64,000 nucleotides of DNA, taken from the NCBI GenBank assembly GCA_035578905.1, contig JAQJVL010000328.1, positions 889,240-953,239 on the forward strand, read 5' to 3'. Under the pieces are notes generated by a model that saw only the letters and a program-made list of their open reading frames with translations, ran no database searches and was not told the origin of the DNA. The stretch comes from Stictocephala bisonia. Its lineage: Eukaryota; Arthropoda; Insecta; Hemiptera; Membracidae. Made by a program: the position numbers and the translations under genes. Shown here piece by piece: positions 25,846 through 36,395 of this stretch (positions are counted from its first letter, which is position 1; the number at the start of each line of letters is the position of its first letter).

Positions 25846-25975
25846 AAATGTTGACGGCCCTTTCACCCATCCATACATATATGATGTTTATAAGCCATTC
25901 ACTGCCGCACGATGTTCAAAGCACTTCCACACAACTACACGTACGAAATTAAAGGCCTTCCCACCCAACTATACA
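25846..25975 (+). repeat. Degenerate continuation of the C-rich minisatellite
   Basis: Units such as 'gttgacggccctttcaccca', 'tccatacatatatgatg' and 'ggccttcccacccaactata' decay towards 25975. There the array stops abruptly at 'cggtgtgggcaaactgcgca', the proposed left end of the outermost transposon. Confidence 0.8.
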
Positions 25976-26502
25976 TCGGTGTGGGCAAACTGCGCAAGGT
26001 CGTTCTCAGAATTCAAGAACCACCCTAACTAATCGGTCGAAGTGCGCAAGTGGTTAGGTCTAGGGTAGTGTTGAACTGCGCAGCTTTGATTAAAGCAGGC
26101 CTAGCCTACAAAACTTTCGTATGGCTAAAATGTAAAGTAAAAAGTAAGAATCTTATAATAAAAGAATCGTAAAAGTTATATCTTACAATAAACATTTTAT
26201 AACATGAAAACTATGATTCTTATGACTCTTTTAAAATATGTATTAAACGTTTCTTATGCCAGTTGTGGCTAGGCTATCTGTAACGCACGCATAAAAATAC
26301 TTTAAAAGAAAATAGGCAAATACAGTTTTACAGTTAGGCTATTCCATTCATAGGCTATATTACTTTATTCATGCGATGGATGGTAAATCTTATATGATTA
26401 TAAATAAACGGCAAGTGAGTTTGGTAAGCGAGTGAGTAAGTGAGTGGTAAAGTCTAGACTTATTATAAGATTAAGTATATGATTAATTCTTTACTAACGA
26501 AG

Positions 26503-26504
26503 TA
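26503..26504. other. TA target duplication, left (DD82E element)
   Basis: TA immediately outside the left terminus 'cagtctgtatacgg'. It is paired with TA at 34130-34131. Confidence 0.85.
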
Positions 26505-26850
26505 CAGTCTGTATACGGAAGGGTGGCGCACGGACCCGCCAGCTACCTGTGTCGGTCCTTTCCTCCCCCCGGCGCTCGCGGCTGTTTCCTTAATGAGTCA
26601 CCAACTAGCCCCTCTAATAGAATTATTAACTTTTTTTACTTTCTCATAATATATCAATTTTAATAGAACATTTGTAAAGTACTAACAAAACTAAGAAAAG
26701 TGATATAAAACACGATGTGCTTTGATTATAAGTAATGGTCGAAAGTTATTTTTTAGCCGGAATACTGTATGATTTGTTAAATGTTTTACATTTCTCATAC
26801 AACTTTATCATGATACGATATTATTTTAAGAGTACTTTGAAATAAGGTAC
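26505..26850 (+). repeat. Left inverted repeat of the DD82E element
   Basis: Pairs with 33786-34129 over about 345 bp with few mismatches in the outer 300 bp (for example ggaaggg versus ggtaggg near the tip). It contains the G+C-rich subterminal block followed by an A+T-rich part. Confidence 0.9.
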
Positions 26851-27192
26851 GGTACTCTTGCCTTCTCCCATAGTCGTGCAGTGTGCAGATATGGAACATG
26901 GGACAACAAGACTGGTTAGGACATTGAACTTGTTGATGACTAACCGTAGTCTAATATGTGCGCTAATATTTTTCCGCGAAGGGGTTGGTGATTCACCACT
27001 CTTAGCAGTAATGGTTGTCCAGGGTGCCAGGGTAGTTTTCAGTTAGATGTGGATACTTCCCGGGATAACTTGTAACGAATACATTACACATAGTTGGTTT
27101 ATTTATTATTTTTTTAATTGTTTAAATAGTTTAATTTTTTTCCAAGTGATATTTTTTTGTTTAGTGAATGTTTTAATTTTTTGTGCACGATT

Positions 27193-27377
27193 ATGCCGCC
27201 ATCAAGTGAAAAACGTGGGTTTACTTATAACTCTCAAGCCAGAACTATAATTGCATCGGTGTTACATTACTTTGAGCGGGAACGTGACAACAAAGGTCCA
27301 TTATTAGATGTGAAAAAAGTATCTGAAAGAGTGGTCGCCGCATGTAACATTTCACGAAGAACATTGGTGCGTATCAA
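27193..27377 (+). pseudogene. DD82E transposase, N-terminal part (interrupted)
   Basis: The ATG at 27193 opens MPPSSEKRGFTYNSQAR, a typical start for this transposase type. It continues through a helix-turn-helix-like region ending CNISRRTLVRI. The frame runs 61 codons plus two bases and is then cut by the inner element at 27378. The rest of the protein resumes at 31928. The two halves join in frame once the inner element and one CAA are removed, giving 488 codons before the stop. Upstream is A+T-rich leader inside the element. The native role is binding the element's inverted repeats and catalysing excision and TA-directed insertion. Confidence 0.85.
27375..27377. other. CAA target duplication, left (inner element)
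   Basis: CAA directly before 'tagcccagtcaat'. It is paired with CAA at 31925-31927. Choosing this 3-bp duplication over a 2-bp TA restores the transposase frame. Confidence 0.85.
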
Positions 27378-28369
27378 TAGCCCAGTCAATGAAGGGTTTT
27401 ATTCGCAACTAATTAGGGGAAAGCTGGATTTTTCCCTGATGATAGACCATGATAAGAGGTACATTTTCCCAAAAGTCCCCACTTCTCCCCCTTGTGCTTC
27501 CCCCCCTACCCCTCCTTGAACTTGTTATTTGCAAGCTTTCGCTATAACGCGCATATCTCAGTTGTTGTTAGTCCGAAAATGGTTTCCTTTTTTTTGTTGT
27601 GTTTGTCTATAGACGGACTACAAATGTTATCCAGTAAACATTTATTGTAAAACTAATATTAAAGGCACCAAAAAGCGATTAACTAAAAAAATATATGAAT
27701 TAGGGTGACGAGTTTGGAGTTTTTTCTGTATATCTTTTTATAACATAACTATAATAAAACATTGCTCATACAATATTGTAGCAAATATAATTATCTTTAA
27801 ATTGATACCCTTGGTGTGTTGGTATCGGGTAGTATGAGGCCCCAAGGGTCATTGCAAAGGGAGCGCGCACGTCTGGTTTCGCCGCGCTGGAGGTGTTATC
27901 TTGAGTTGCAGCATGCAGCGTGCTAACTAGCTAGCGTGTTATCGCATATAGACCTACTATTAACTATGGTTCTACATATAATAGTGTGTTATTTTAAAAG
28001 CATGTAACAATAGCAATCACTGTATTTAATATTGTTTTAGTTATGAAAGTGTTAGAAATGGTATGTGTAAAAGAAATTAAGTTTTAAAAACTGTAGTAAC
28101 TGCCAAATATAGACTTAAACATTGGAATACACTCAGGCTTACTAAGAAAATACAGTTGTCTTATATATAAATGTATTATTTATAGGACGCAATTTTCAAT
28201 TTTGCCAGTTTTGGTTCGGGGGGGAAAACTTCCCCTACCCTAAAATTAGGGATTTCCATTATCCACCACCTATGGACCCGCCGTGTTCTGGACTGGCAAT
28301 AACCGGCAGATGTTGTTTGTTAGCTAGACATTGCAAATGTCTTCAAACAAGTGACATCATCACGGACCA
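27378..28369 (+). repeat. Left ~1-kb inverted repeat of the inner element
   Basis: Matches the inverse of 30923-31924. Only scattered differences are visible, such as tttggag versus tttgcag near 27713. The match ends at 'gtgacatcatcacggacca'. Because the right arm includes the start of the gene's open frame, this arm carries a copy of the gene's upstream region and first ~12 codons without the rest of the gene. Confidence 0.9.
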
Positions 28370-28563
28370 CCCACCCACCTCAATGAATTTCCTTTGCTTC
28401 AATTTGTTAAAATATGTTTTAACTGAACACAACAAAATATTTTAATGAAATGCTACAAAACATATTTACAATCTGTATATACATATTTACAATGTCTATT
28501 TCGAAAGTCGTTATGGAAAATGAATAACAATAATGCATTAGAGATAATACTTTAATACTACTA
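28370..28563. other. 3' flank of the nuclease pseudogene
   Basis: A+T-rich DNA between the left arm and the stop codon. On the minus strand it would hold the transcript's 3' UTR. No clear AATAAA is identified. Confidence 0.4.
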
Positions 28564-30958
28564 TTATTCGTCCATTAGAGAAACAACATTCTCGTTGTAA
28601 GATAAATCATTGAGACATGACAAACCGTTAAAATGTTCGCACATTGGAGAACAGTTCATTCCTGATTTTCTGCATCCGCAGTAAGAACCGCAGGGAGTCT
28701 TGCACTTGCATGAGACAAGACGGAGAAGGTCATCAGGTGCAAACACTTTAGTATTTGGCACAGGTCTTAAACTCTTCGTTTTTTCAGAGTGTTCATGACG
28801 CCATCCCCATTCAGAAGGCTGAAGGGGATTATCTAACCACCACTGTACCTGAAGATATACTCTCAAGAGATGCTGATAAGCAGCCTCTGAAGTAGGCGGT
28901 AGCTTTGCCAAGTCAAAATTGGATCTAAGACTAGATTTGCTTGTGATTCTTGTGAATCGAAAGTATCTTGCTTCATTTAAGCTTGAGTACGTACTAAGTC
29001 CATACATTGCAAGGAGAAATCTTTCTCCGTCCTTCAATAATTTGTCACGGGAAGTCTCTTTCTCGATGAATTCTTCTGCTAGACACCTCGCTTTAGAGTC
29101 ATTCTTCAAAAGGTCGGCTGCCTTTACCTTACCCACGCCGAATAACGCTGAGGTTGTATCACACTCAGACACTGCATGTGCGAACAAAAGAAGTTTCCTG
29201 ATTGTGCTATGTAGTGTTATGAGTTTTTGGATGCTGTAATACACTTCTGACGAGTTTTTACCTGTAGTAATTTTACAAAAAAATATTGACTTCTTTTCTG
29301 GAGCTAATGCTACCAATGATACCAATAGGTCCGTGTCTGACCCAACAACAATAGTTGGTGAGAATTCATCTGTGTTATTGAGCCCAGTTTTGATTATGGC
29401 CACATCAGCGTCTCCTTCTGCAGTTACAGAATCAATGTTTTGGATTGTAAGCTCTGAACATAAAGCCTTGATTATCTTTTTTTGTTATTTTTGTTTGAGA
29501 GGAAAAGTTCTTTCTTCGTTACACATTTTGTATGGGATTCAACATCTATGGTGCAAGAAGAGTTCTTCGATGATCTCCGGGATTGCTCTTGCTCTTTGGT
29601 TGTTGGTTCATCAGGATAACCATCAAAAACAACCGTGCAGTTCCTTCCATAATGGGATAAAACAAAGCTGCAGTAGTTTTGAACTATGTCTCCATACGTC
29701 ACTTCATTTGGCCAGGGTACATAGTGCAGCAAAAAGCCACCATCAACAACCGTGTATGCGTGTTGGAATGGAAGTTCTTCAATAATGCCTTCCCTAAAAG
29801 ACTTTGGTAAATGACGATTTAGTTCCTTTGCACAATGATAAATCGTCAAACATTGATGGTGGAGTGCAAGCTAATTCGTACTCCAAGTACTTTTTCAGTT
29901 TGTTTTGGGAGTCACACACACATAATATTCGGTTGAAAAGTTGTTGGGGGTTAACAGTAACTGCCTTAGATCGCACCATAACTATCTTGTGAGTAGCTTG
30001 CGTAACAACCATATCTTTTCGGTGTAGTTTCATCTCTCCAAAACTTATCCCGCTCATCTTTTTCATTGCTGCTACACCAACTTCATAAGCGTTATCACAG
30101 TTTACACTTTTGTTTGAAACAAAACCAGATTCTAATGAAACAAGTTCCCCAGACAGTTTTGTAAATGGGTTATACTGTCTCAACCATTCTGTAAACTTGT
30201 CAATATCACATTCATCCCTACGTTTTCTTGAAGCTCGGAGCTCCACGTGCTGCTCATTGAATGTCAGGGAACAATCAAGGTACTCTTCAACTGCCTCGTG
30301 AACTTTTAAACAGTACGGGGTTCCTAGAATCCATTTAGATAACGTATTATCCGAAAACCCTCGACCGTGAATTAAACCTCCTATAGCTTTCATTGGGCGC
30401 ATAAGAGACTATTCTATTGACATGTCTGTCCAAACACCCGACCAAAAGTGTCCTTTCCTGCGAACTGTGAAGTATCCTTTCTTTGTAAATACTTCAAATT
30501 CTTCCTTTGTTAGTTTAGAATCTAACTGCAACATTTCTTGTACATACATGTGTGCTGACTTGGCGTAAGGTAAGTGCCCGGCAGCGTGGAAATACGGCAA
30601 AAATTCCAGACAGGTGTGTAAGTGAATGTCCCAGTTTCCAGTTTTTTCAGCAAAAATAAATCTTAACATAAGATCAACGCATGTTAATAGATTAATCCAC
30701 AGTTTTGCTGTTCTGCTTGAATTTCTTATCCCAACTAGAATCTCTTCAATTCTGTAAATGTCTTGATAAGTTGATTGGTCTGTCTCGAAATCCTCCATGT
30801 CTCTTTCATGGTTCAACAACTGGTAGTAAACTGATTCTAACTTCTTGAGTTGTTCATCTAGGTGTGGGTACTGTTCTCTCAACACAATAACAAGGGATGC
30901 TGCTGTAAGAGCTGTAAGCAGCTGGTCCGTGATGGTGTCACTTGTTTGAAGACATTTT
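28564..30958 (-). pseudogene. Broken XPG/FEN-like nuclease with Cys8 tail (Academ-type transposase)
   Basis: Read from 30958 down, the order is: an N-terminal helical region with AEKTGNWDIHLHTCLEFLPY; a segment with GGLIHGRGFSDNTLSKW; an XPG-N-like part (YTVVDGGFLLHYVPW, then TVVFDGYPDEPTTKEQEQ); an XPG-I-like acidic motif VVGSDTDLLV; a helix-hairpin motif ECDTTSALFGVGKVKA; and a C-terminal CKCKTPCGSYCGCRKSG stretch that completes eight cysteines like a tesmin/TSO1 CXC domain. Breaks: an in-frame TAG at 30409-30411, a +1 change in a T run near 29797, and a -1 change in an A run near 29475. All are simple and recent-looking. The frame begins inside the right arm without a clear ATG, so the true start may lie upstream or be lost. 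It cannot make a full product. The CXC-like tail would bind DNA and the nuclease core would presumably cut it. Confidence 0.75.
28590..28715 (-). other. Eight-cysteine (CXC-like) domain coding segment
   Basis: Encodes the pattern C-x-C-x4-C-x4-C-x-C-x7-C-x3-C-x8-C near the C terminus of the nuclease pseudogene. It is undamaged within its own frame (279-codon open stretch 29403-28564). Confidence 0.8.
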
Positions 30959-31924
30959 CAATGTCTAGCTAACAAACAACATCTGCCGGTTATTGCCAGT
31001 CCAGAACACGGCGGCTCCATATGTGGTGGATAATGGAAATCCCTAATTTTAGGGTAGGGGAAGTTTTCCCCCCCCGAACCAAAACTGGCAAAATTGAAAA
31101 TTGCGTCCTATAAATAATACATTTATATATAAGACAACTATATTTTCTTAGTAAGCCTGAGTGTATTCCAATGTTTAAGTCTATATTTGGCAGTTACTAC
31201 AGTTTTTAAAACTTAATTTCTTTTACACATACCATTTCTAACACTTTCATAACTAAAACAATATTAAATACAGTGATTGCTATTGTTACATGCTTTTAAA
31301 ATAACACACTATTATATGTAGAACCATAGTTAATAGTAGGTCTATATGCGATAACACGCTAGCTAGTTAGCACGCTGCATGCTGCAACTCAAGATAACAC
31401 CTCCAGCGCGGCGAAACCAGACGTGCGCGCTCCCTTTGCAATGACCCTTGGGGCCTCATACTACCCGATACCAACACACCAAGGGTATCAATTTAAAGAT
31501 AATTATATTTGCTACAATATTGTATGAGCAATGTTTTATTATAGTTATGTTATAAAAAGATATACAGAAAAAACTGCAAACTCGTCACCCTAATTCATAT
31601 ATTTTTTTAGTTAATCGCTTTGTGGTGCCTTTAATATTAGTTTTACAATAAATGTTTACTGGATAACATTTGTAGTCCGTCTATAGACAAACACAACAAA
31701 AAAAAGGAAACCATTTTCGGACTAACAACAACTGAGATATGCGCGTTATAGCGAAAGCTTGCAAATAACAAGTTCAAGGAGGGGTAGGGGGGGAAGCACA
31801 AGGGGGAGAAGTGGGGACTTTTGGGAAAATGTACCTCTTATCATGGTCTATCATCAGGGAAAAATCCAGCTTTCCCCTAATTAGTTGCGCATACAGGCTT
31901 TTTTAGTCTCTATTGACTGGGCTA
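30923..31924 (-). repeat. Right ~1-kb inverted repeat of the inner element
   Basis: Inverse partner of 27378-28369. It contains the start region of the nuclease pseudogene (open from 30958 downward), so promoter and leader lie inside the arm. Confidence 0.9.
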
Positions 31925-31927
31925 CAA
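31925..31927. other. CAA target duplication, right (inner element)
   Basis: CAA directly after 'attgactgggcta'. It pairs with 27375-27377. Confidence 0.85.
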
Positions 31928-33209
31928 GTCGCAACTAAAACAAGCAGTGGAAAATGAAGGAAACTCTAGTGTCAACCCTCAAAGTTTTGAAGAAACGGAT
32001 CAATCACCAATACCTGAATCAGCTGTAAGTAATAAATCCAGGCAAAATACTCCTAGACCTACCATCCCTAAGCTTACTACCCCAAGAAGAAGAAAACCAT
32101 ACAAGTCAATAGTTACACAGCTAGACGATTTTGAGAAAACTGCAATTAGAAACCACGTTTTTAGCTACTACAGACGCCGAGAAGTCCCTACCCTCCGAAA
32201 GTTAAAAGTAAGTTTACGAACAGCGGGTTTGTTTGATGGTTGTATACGAACACTGGCAAAAATTTTGAAAACTATCGGATTTAAATGGAAAAAGTTAGAC
32301 AATAGAAAAGTTCTCATGGAGAAACTCTCAGTTGCTCTTGCTAGGTGCCGATATTTGCGAAAAATTCGGGAAATTGACTATAAAAAAGTTATTTTTCTGG
32401 ATGAAACATGGATCAACGCCAACACTTCGAAAGACTCAGGATGGACAAATGACAGTGTAAAGTGTTCTGTAAATGCCCCTTTAGGAAAAGGAAAACGTTT
32501 AATAATTTGCCATGCAGGAGGCTTTAACGGCTGGATCAAGTCGCCACCTCTGATATTCCAGTCAAAAAAAACGGTCGAATATCACGAGGAAATGAATTCC
32601 AAAGTCTTTGAGGGTTGGTTTTTTGAGGTTCTCCTGAAGTCTATTCCAGCTGGTTCGACAATAGTAATGGACAACGCACCTTACCACTCTCAAGTAGCCA
32701 ACAAAGCGCCAACATCTGGCTCACGAAAGTGTGAAATGGAGGAATGGCTGAAAACTCGCGGCATTTCATATTCACCAGACATGCGGAAGCCAGAACTATA
32801 CAGTCTTGTAAAGCTGCATAAGGAACAAAGAAAATCTTACGTAATAGATAAAGAAGCCTGTAAGCGTGGGTTTAAAGTAATCAGACTGCCAACGTACCAC
32901 TGTAATTACAATCCAATTGAGCTGGTTTGGTCAACTTTGAAGCGGTATGTAGCAGCAAGGAATACTACATTTAAATTGAACGATGTTCAGGATTTGTTTA
33001 TGGAAGCTGTATACTCCTTCACCTCAGAAGATTGGCGCAAATGCGTTGAACACGTCAAGAAAGAAGTCGAGGCAGACTGGACAAACGAAGGACTTGATGA
33101 CGTCAGTGTCCAAGAACTAGTCATTAATCTGGCCCCTGGTGAATCGGATGACAGTGACTGGGATACCAGCGATGACGATGACGATCTGGGAGTGTCACCT
33201 CTAGAGTAA
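31928..33209 (+). pseudogene. DD82E transposase, C-terminal part with catalytic domain
   Basis: Continues the frame from 27377 and is open to TAA at 33207-33209. A second helix-turn-helix-like region (KLKVSLRTAGLFDG to GFKWKK) precedes the DDE domain. The three acids are in VIFLDETWINA (first D, codon 32400), STIVMDNAPYHS (second D, codon 32670) and CNYNPIELVWSTLKRY (E, codon 32919). There are 89 residues between the first two and 82 between the last two. The insert that lengthens the last spacing holds MRKPELYSLVKLHKEQ. The tail is acidic (SDDSDWDTSDDDDD). AATAAA lies just after the stop, at about 33223-33232. All three catalytic residues are present, so only the insertion disables the gene. 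Confidence 0.92.
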
Positions 33210-33785
33210 TCAGGTAAAATAAAAAATAAAATCTATTTACCTAGAAAATTTTATTGGACGTAATATATATGATTACAAAAAGGGTATAAAAATATGATAA
33301 TAGTATACAGTAAAGCAAAATAATTATCTTCAAATTTACAGAGACTTTAAACGTTTTTTTTAATATAAGTAGAGTATAATAAGATATTACTACTTCTTTA
33401 TTAGTCATGACAATAAGGTTGCGATGATTGATGAATAGCGGGTACTGTAACATTTCAATGTATGCTTTAAAACATTTTAATGTCATTAGAACTAGTAATA
33501 AAATATAACGAATGGTAAAAAATTAACTGCAATCTTAAAATATTGTATATTGGTTTTAGCGCGATTTTGTTTTATTTCAGTGTCACACGGAAACAACATG
33601 GAAGATAAATGGAAAATGCTCAACTTCTGGACACTAAATACTTTGGCTTGAAGAAGATTACTGGAAGTAATATAAAATAATGTTGATTTATTAATCAAAT
33701 AAACTGTAAAGTATGTAGTGTTGCCTATTTAATGATATTTTGGCTGATTAAATAGTATGCGATAACATAGTTTTAAATTATTCTA
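33210..33785. other. 3' region of the DD82E element
   Basis: A+T-rich non-coding DNA between the transposase stop and the right inverted repeat, with possible polyadenylation signals next to the stop. Confidence 0.6.
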
Positions 33786-34129
33786 CCTTTTTTCAAAGAA
33801 CTCTTAAAATAATATTGTATCAAGATTAGGGAATTATGAGAAATATAAAACATTTAACAAATCATACAGTATTCCGGCTAAAAAATAACTTTCGACCATT
33901 ACTTATAATCAAAGCACATCGTGTTTTATATCACTTTTCTTAGTTTTGTTAGTACTTTACAAATGTTCTATTAAAATTGATATATTATGAGAAAGTAAAA
34001 AAAGTTAATAATTCTATTAGAGGGGCTAGTTGGTGACTCATTAAGGAAACAGCCGCGAGCGCCGGGGGGAGGAAAGGACCGACACAGGTAGCTGGCGGGT
34101 CCGTGCGCCACCCTACCGTATACAGACTG
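33786..34129 (-). repeat. Right inverted repeat of the DD82E element
   Basis: Inverse partner of 26505-26850, ending 'ccgtatacagactg' before TA at 34130-34131. Confidence 0.9.
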
Positions 34130-34709
34130 TAGGGCTACAATCTGGAGAAACTGCACACAACTTGTCGAATATGATTATCCACTCATACATCAAACAAACC
34201 GACCCACTTATTTACATTTTATACAAGTTATTACACCTTTAATTCTTCTTCCAAGCAACCATTATCATCAACAAATTATATACAGTACACATTATAAATT
34301 ATGTGGTGATGTACTGGTTTTTTTCTTGTGTTTTCTGGTACTGATAGGACGCACTTTGTATGAAATTTAATCTTGATATTGCGCCAGTGTGGAACTTTGA
34401 TAAAATGATTCTAAACATTGCAGCCGTTTTCTGTATTAATAGTTTGACATTTTTCTAGCCATTTTGCAGCTTCTGATGCCAATCTTAATATCTATCTGCA
34501 TTTCCTTGATAATTCGCGTAAAAACGAAGATGTTCGTGCTGATTATTGCGATAGTCACTTATTAGCAAGTGGTAACTGTCCGCTACTCTATGTCAAACCG
34601 TTGGGTCTACCGGCGCACTCGACCATAGCCGGGGGCCCGGAAATAATCCGTTTAGTAATTTCTTGACCACTTGCGCAGTTCAACCCTGTCCACTACACGC
34701 GTACTATAT

Positions 34710-34835
34710 TGAAAGCTATTCTACCCACATCTACGATGGTGACAGCCCGTCGAATCACACAGGTATGAAGTTGACGGCTATTCTTTCAATCATGTTTATG
34801 ATATAGAGAATCCTTCCACTAAACCACAAACTTCC
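34710..34835 (+). repeat. C-rich minisatellite remnant on the right side of the nest
   Basis: Pieces such as 'gctattctacccacatctac', 'gatggtgacagcccgtcgaa' and 'cacacaggtatgaagttgac' match the vocabulary of 24.78-25.97 kb in the same orientation. They are probably the other half of the array split by the nested insertion. Confidence 0.65.
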
Positions 34836-36000
34836 ATCTCTCAAACAATGAATCCTGAGACTTTTTTATTTTAAGGCTGAAGAACACTCAGACAACTAAT
34901 GTAGAAGCCTTTGGAAGCCATTAAGAAATTCATCACTTAAATTATTTCTAGATGACATCTTTTATAACTAATCGTAAATCATTGGGTTAATTAATAACCA
35001 GCTGAAGCGATTCCCCTCAACCCTTATAATTAACCTTGTAATCAATTAGGCTACGCTCAGTCTGGATGTCAACGGAAATTCGTTGTAAAATATCCTCGTC
35101 AGCTAATGATTCTTCTCTTGAAATTGATGAAAAACTGATTAGTTTTGTGAAATTAGCGTTCAAATGCGTGATGAACTGATATACATCAATAATTTATGAG
35201 ACAATTTCTGTTTGCTAAACAATTTAGCAGATAAGCATTTATTCCTGACATATTTTACATCTAATTTAAAATCAGTATTCTATAGTAAATTCATTAAAAA
35301 ATGGATTTAGTGCACAAAAATGAATTATTAAACATATAAACAATCATATTTAGTATTTTTCGGTCTTCCTTAATTATTACGAGGAATTGGCATCAATTTA
35401 AAAGTGCATCTGCACTATTTATATGTATATTGTGCCAGGAAACCACAGGTAACCATTAGACTACTTTTTACGCAAGTCCTGTGGTTGGAAAATCTGCCAG
35501 TATTTCCGTCTAAACACTCTAAACTATAACATAGGCAGACAAGCCTCAGTAGTTTTGTTTTTTATCTCAGTTTTGGATTATGCATTTGTACGTCAACACA
35601 TTTATGATGAAGTCTAAATTTTCTGTGAACATCTTTCAGGCTGTAAACTTTAATTTACCAGGGACTTTCCACATGTATCCTACACTTATTTTTATCTTTA
35701 GTGCTGAATAAAAAATATCTGAATTAAAAAATGGAATGGCAACAATTCGATGCAAAGAAGTGAATATATAAAAATACGTTAATGTGTTAACAACAACATT
35801 AATAAAAACTGTGTGCATTCAATATATGAAATAACAATTATTACAAAATAAATATGTGTGTGCAAATTTATTTTGCATGTGTTGCCGCTGATGAATGTAG
35901 CGTAGATGTTCCAACTCTCGTAAATGGCGTCAGAGAAAAATATTCGGGATGGCGGGTGATCACACACCACCTAGATATGTTTAGGTGTTGTGGAATCGTC
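34836..36000. other. A+T-rich stretch, no gene seen
   Basis: No motif or repeat of note. Short ORFs only. Confidence 0.55.
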
Positions 36001-36395
36001 CAGTTGCGTGTTAGAGATGCTAAGGCTACGTGTTAGATATAATAAGGTTATGTGTTAGAGAGTATAGGGTTAAGTGTTAGAGAGGTTAAGGTTATGTATT
36101 AGAGATTATAAGGCTATGTGTTAAAGAGGATAGGGTTAAGTGTTAGAGAGGAAAAGGTTAGGTGCTAGAGAGGATAAGGTTAGTTTTAGAGAGAATAAGG
36201 TTTCACGTTATAGAGGATAGGGTTAGGCGCTAAAATGATAAGGCTAGGTGTTGGAGAGTTTAAGGTTATGTGTTAGTGGATAAGGTTATGTGCTAGACAT
36301 CTTATAAGGTTAGGTACTAGAGAGGAAAAGTTTTCGTGTTAGAGAGAACAAGGTTATTTGTTAAAGAGGATAGGTTTTAGAGAGGAATATTCGAA
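36001..36395 (+). repeat. ~22-bp degenerate minisatellite
   Basis: About 16 degenerate units of 'gtgttagagaggataaggtt' type with variation in every copy (agagattataaggc, gctaaaatgataaggc). Strongly diverged, so an old array. Confidence 0.85.

Larger units (their letters stand above)
27378..31924 (-). mobile_element. Academ-like DNA transposon with ~1-kb inverted repeats
   Basis: The 4547-bp element starts 'tagcccagtcaat' and ends with the exact inverse. Long inverted repeats cover 27378-28369 and 30923-31924 and are about 99% identical except for a short subterminal block (13 bases on the left, 22 on the right). The 3-bp duplication is CAA. The only gene, on the minus strand between the arms, is a broken XPG/FEN-like nuclease with an eight-cysteine tail. 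Those protein features and 3- to 4-bp duplications are what I recall as the hallmarks of Academ. Arm similarity implies recent insertion or recent arm conversion. Confidence 0.75.
26505..34129 (+). mobile_element. Tc1/mariner-group DD82E transposon, disrupted
   Basis: Ends are 'cagtctgtatacgg' and its exact inverse, flanked by TA on both sides. Inverted repeats run about 345 bp (26505-26850 and 33786-34129) and include a G+C-rich block 'ggcgcacggacccgccagct'. After subtracting the 4.55-kb inner insertion and its 3-bp duplication, the element is about 3.08 kb. It encodes one transposase read left to right. TA insertion and the DDE domain place it in the IS630-Tc1-mariner group. The 82-residue spacing points to the DD82E family that I recall being named Sailor. 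Apart from the insertion the element looks complete. Confidence 0.9.
25976..34690. mobile_element. Proposed outermost hAT-like element (host of the nested set)
   Basis: The left end 'ggtgtgggcaaactgcgcaa' and the inverse of the right end 'cagggttgaactgcgcaagt' share 'aactgcgcaag' and resemble hAT termini (CAG..TGGGCAAACTGCG). Octamers aactatac (about 25967) and cactacac (about 34691) match at 6 of 8 positions, as for an aged hAT duplication. The minisatellite lies on both sides of this interval, as expected if the element split it. Without the inner insertions it would be about 1.1 kb, with no coding sequence. The exact ends are uncertain by several bases. Confidence 0.45.

Noticed and set aside
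28919..30301. Forward-strand ORFs of 60-150 codons opposite the nuclease pseudogene
   Set aside because: They are antisense shadows of the minus-strand gene and have no motif of their own.
27378..31924. 2-bp TA duplication for the inner element, implying a second Tc1/mariner insertion
   Set aside because: Removing the element with a TA duplication shifts the outer transposase by one base into an early stop. The CAA reading restores the frame, and the cargo gene is not a Tc1/mariner transposase.
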